Shown here piece after piece: positions 61,909-64,000 of a DNA stretch of 64,000 bases; within the stretch, counting starts at the first letter, position 1, and each line of letters begins with the position of its first letter. Source of the DNA: Polynucleobacter sp. AP-Melu-500A-A1 (GTDB lineage Bacteria > Pseudomonadota > Gammaproteobacteria > Burkholderiales > Burkholderiaceae); assembly GCF_018882125.1 (NCBI RefSeq), contig NZ_JACVOZ010000002.1, forward strand, positions 372,001-436,000, given 5' to 3'. The position numbers were made by a program, and so were the translations under genes. A model generated the notes under the pieces. That model was not told the origin of the DNA. It saw only the letters and a program-made list of their open reading frames with translations, and did not search any database.

Positions 61909-64000
61909 CTAAACTACCTCGTGGAGCTCACCTAGGGCAGAAATTAAGAAGATTTTGATCTTTTTATCCTTCCGAATGGACTCTAAGCCAGCTTGATAGC
62001 CTTGCAATTGCTTACGGTATTTTTCATACTTTTCGCTACCTACGCTTGGAATAGTGAGCTTGTAATCAATCACGGCAAAGTGGTCATCTAACTCCACCAA
62101 ACGATCCATGCGAGAGCTCTTACCTCCTTCGCTCACGAGATCTAATTCATTCCATGCGGCAAGCCACTCTCCAGAAGTCAGGTAGCGTTTCAGCTCTGGT
62201 TTTACTAATACAGCTTTGACTTGATCCAGCAACTTCTTGGCGCTCTCTTGATTGATGCCAAGCCAATTCATGAGCTCTTGCTCGCTTGGCATTGGGGGTT
62301 TATTTTGATTGCCAGAATCTGGCGTTAAGAACTCGAGCAGCTTATGAAAGTTCGTGCCCTCTTGCAAGAGTTCAGGATCGGGCTCGGTAATCGTTTCATC
62401 TTCCCCAGCAAATACCTCCACTGTGATGCCAGTCTTAATATCACTGACTAACTGCGTGTGATGATTGATCGCATGCGGCCATTGGAGTACAAAGTCATCA
62501 ATAGATTTGCTCTTGCTCTCAGCTTGAGGCGCTCTCGGAGTGTTTTGCATTTTTACCAAGGTGATGTCTGGCACCGGATAAACCGACAAACCTGCTGCGC
62601 TCGCCTTACCGTACCAAGATTCTTCATTCAAACCCGTAGGATTATTAGTAGTAGGCTTTTGAGCGTCGCCACTAATCCACAAACCTTGTCTGGCGCGAGT
62701 CATTGCAACATAAAACAGATTCCAGTTTTCATTGATACCAATCGCTTTTTCAGCCTCATTGATTTCAGTGCGTGGACTCGTCAAGGTTTTAGTATTAAAC
62801 GCGGATAAATGCAATGGTCCCATCTCCTGAGGCGGCCAATCCATCAGAACACCAATCTTATCGGGATTGGCCTTCGTATTATTAGCGTCTAATACGATCA
62901 CAAAGGGAGACTCTAAGCCTTTAGCACCATGAATGGTCATTAAACGCACCCGAAGATGTAGATCTTCATCAGACATATCACTCTCTGGGTCTAACTCGTC
63001 TAAATTGTCATCGCTCGCAGCATCAACGTCACCCTCATCTGGCGTTTCATCATCGTCACCGCGACGCTTGGCATTAATCTCTTGAATAAAACGACTCAAG
63101 CTGGGATATTGACCGCCATCCTGATCTAAGGAAAGCATTAAAAATGCATCCAAATTTGCTAGGACTTGTGCGCGATCTCTATCTTGGCAAACCGCGGCAT
63201 AACGCATGCGTATATTGCCCTCTTGATACATTCGATCAAGCAAATCATGTACCGGTAGGCGCTCACTCAATACATGCCAGTGCTTTAAATATCGAGCCGC
63301 CCTTTGTAGATTGGTATCTGCGCTATCTTGCAAAGCATCCCACCAAGACCGGTATGCATCTGGTGTTTTGGCGATAGCCAGTTTTTGCATCTGTGCTTCA
63401 GTAAAGCCAAAAATCGGGCTTCTGAGCACTTGCGCCAATAGCAAATCATGGCGTGGTGTCACCAGCACACTTAATAGCGCAATAAGGTCATCCACCTCTA
63501 AGGTATTTAAGAGTCCGCCCAAGCGGGAGCTGTCATAAACCAGACCCATATCTCGTAACGCTCTCTCATACTGCGGTAAATATTGACGGCGCTTTACTAA
63601 CAGTAAAAAATCGCTTGCTCTAGCATCGCGCCAGATGTCTTGATCGCCATCCTTATCAGCTACTTTGCGGGTAGCAATTAAATGGGTAATCAACTTACCT
63701 ACCTCTAAACCCTCGGCGTGACGCTGCGCCACATTGACCGTTTCATAGGGATCAATAATGGCACTATCAAATGCACTACCCGAACGCAACTCATTACTCT
63801 TAGCCTCATAAGGCACTAATGCCAACAGATGCGCCTCACCTTGCTGTGCATATTCTTGAGTAGGCCTATTTACATCGGAGGCTTTCCAGCAGGTATCTTG
63901 CTCTGAATAGGGATAGTCAGCAGGAATCTGGGGGCTCATAAAAATTTTATTGACGGTGTCATTAATTTGGGGTGCATTGCGGCGTGTGACACCTTGCTCC
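61909..64000 (-). CDS. AddA/RecB-type helicase-nuclease, C-terminal part (cut by window edge)
   Basis: The frame is open through the last base, so the N-terminal Walker A and first helicase motifs lie outside. Inside are the later superfamily 1A motifs (VRLMTIHGAKGLESPFVIVL and LFYVAMTRARQGLWISG) and a C-terminal PD-(D/E)xK nuclease with DRLVELDDHFAVIDYKLT, the D and DxK of the active site. This layout fits the AddA subunit of the AddAB double-strand-break resection enzyme in betaproteobacteria. The ATG at 63939 is internal to homology (RRNAPQINDTVN precedes it). An AddB partner is expected downstream of the cut. Confidence 0.85.
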   Translation of the reverse strand, partial: EQGVTRRNAPQINDTVNKIFMSPQIPADYPYSEQDTCWKASDVNRPTQEYAQQGEAHLLALVPYEAKSNELRSGSAFDSAIIDPYETVNVAQRHAEGLEVGKLITHLIATRKVADKDGDQDIWRDARASDFLLLVKRRQYLPQYERALRDMGLVYDSSRLGGLLNTLEVDDLIALLSVLVTPRHDLLLAQVLRSPIFGFTEAQMQKLAIAKTPDAYRSWWDALQDSADTNLQRAARYLKHWHVLSERLPVHDLLDRMYQEGNIRMRYAAVCQDRDRAQVLANLDAFLMLSLDQDGGQYPSLSRFIQEINAKRRGDDDETPDEGDVDAASDDNLDELDPESDMSDEDLHLRVRLMTIHGAKGLESPFVIVLDANNTKANPDKIGVLMDWPPQEMGPLHLSAFNTKTLTSPRTEINEAEKAIGINENWNLFYVAMTRARQGLWISGDAQKPTTNNPTGLNEESWYGKASAAGLSVYPVPDITLVKMQNTPRAPQAESKSKSIDDFVLQWPHAINHHTQLVSDIKTGITVEVFAGEDETITEPDPELLQEGTNFHKLLEFLTPDSGNQNKPPMPSEQELMNWLGINQESAKKLLDQVKAVLVKPELKRYLTSGEWLAAWNELDLVSEGGKSSRMDRLVELDDHFAVIDYKLTIPSVGSEKYEKYRKQLQGYQAGLESIRKDKKIKIFLISALGELHEVV

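Overview
The window looks like the chromosome of a free-living betaproteobacterium of the Burkholderiaceae, most probably Polynucleobacter. This rests on moderate GC (by eye), short intergenic gaps, the block ndk-rlmN-ispG-hisS-yfgM-bamB-der-hfq-hflX-hflK-hflC-hisZ-purA in one direction, a surE-pcm-nlpD-rlmD block and a dnaX-ybaB-recR block next to the 4.5S RNA gene. The genus is an inference from gene order and protein similarity recalled from memory, not from a database search.

Layout. 1-6.1 kb holds housekeeping genes (end of argA, yggX, rpiA/tal, rlmB, rnr), with a strongly structured, apparently unannotated small RNA at about 775-932. tRNA-Leu(CAG) lies at 6.26 kb. 6.4-11.0 kb is a glyoxylate-to-glycerate module (gcl-hyi-glxR) facing a LysR regulator across a 17-bp palindrome; malate synthase G at 15.0-17.2 kb offers a second outlet for glyoxylate. 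11.0-14.9 kb carries a DLH-family hydrolase, an MFS transporter, a small channel-like membrane protein and a papain-like hypothetical. 17.3-31.4 kb is the conserved core operon region. 31.6-37.7 kb holds a Bax-inhibitor-1 protein, a palindrome-rich intergenic region with a tiny 26-residue membrane protein, then rlmD, an exonuclease, nlpD, pcm and surE. 37.7-45.2 kb is a CzcCBA-type metal efflux system followed by an OprB-type porin.

45.3-57.2 kb is a patchwork of accessory genes around the core recR-ybaB-dnaX-ffs block. It has four toxin-antitoxin modules (ParDE-like, DinJ-YafQ, BrnTA, and a DUF4258/HTH pair). Two near-identical 42-bp direct repeats each follow a toxin gene. There is a truncated antitoxin and the C-terminal stub of a Rieske oxygenase, plus two Bug-type substrate-binding proteins, a GlcG-like protein, an exported sulfurtransferase and four unrecognised small proteins. 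Most modules have their own palindromic operator-like site. 57.2-64 kb holds a phasin, a 43-residue membrane protein, an SOS-controlled umuDC operon with a clear LexA box, a DUF1993 protein, a TPR membrane protein and the 3' part of an AddA-type helicase-nuclease.

The most promising undescribed elements are the 775-932 RNA, the repeat-flanked toxin-antitoxin cassettes, the BrnTA/Rieske rearrangement beside ffs, and the 33.0-33.14 kb palindrome cluster with its 26-residue ORF. No CRISPR array, complete prophage or insertion sequence was seen.
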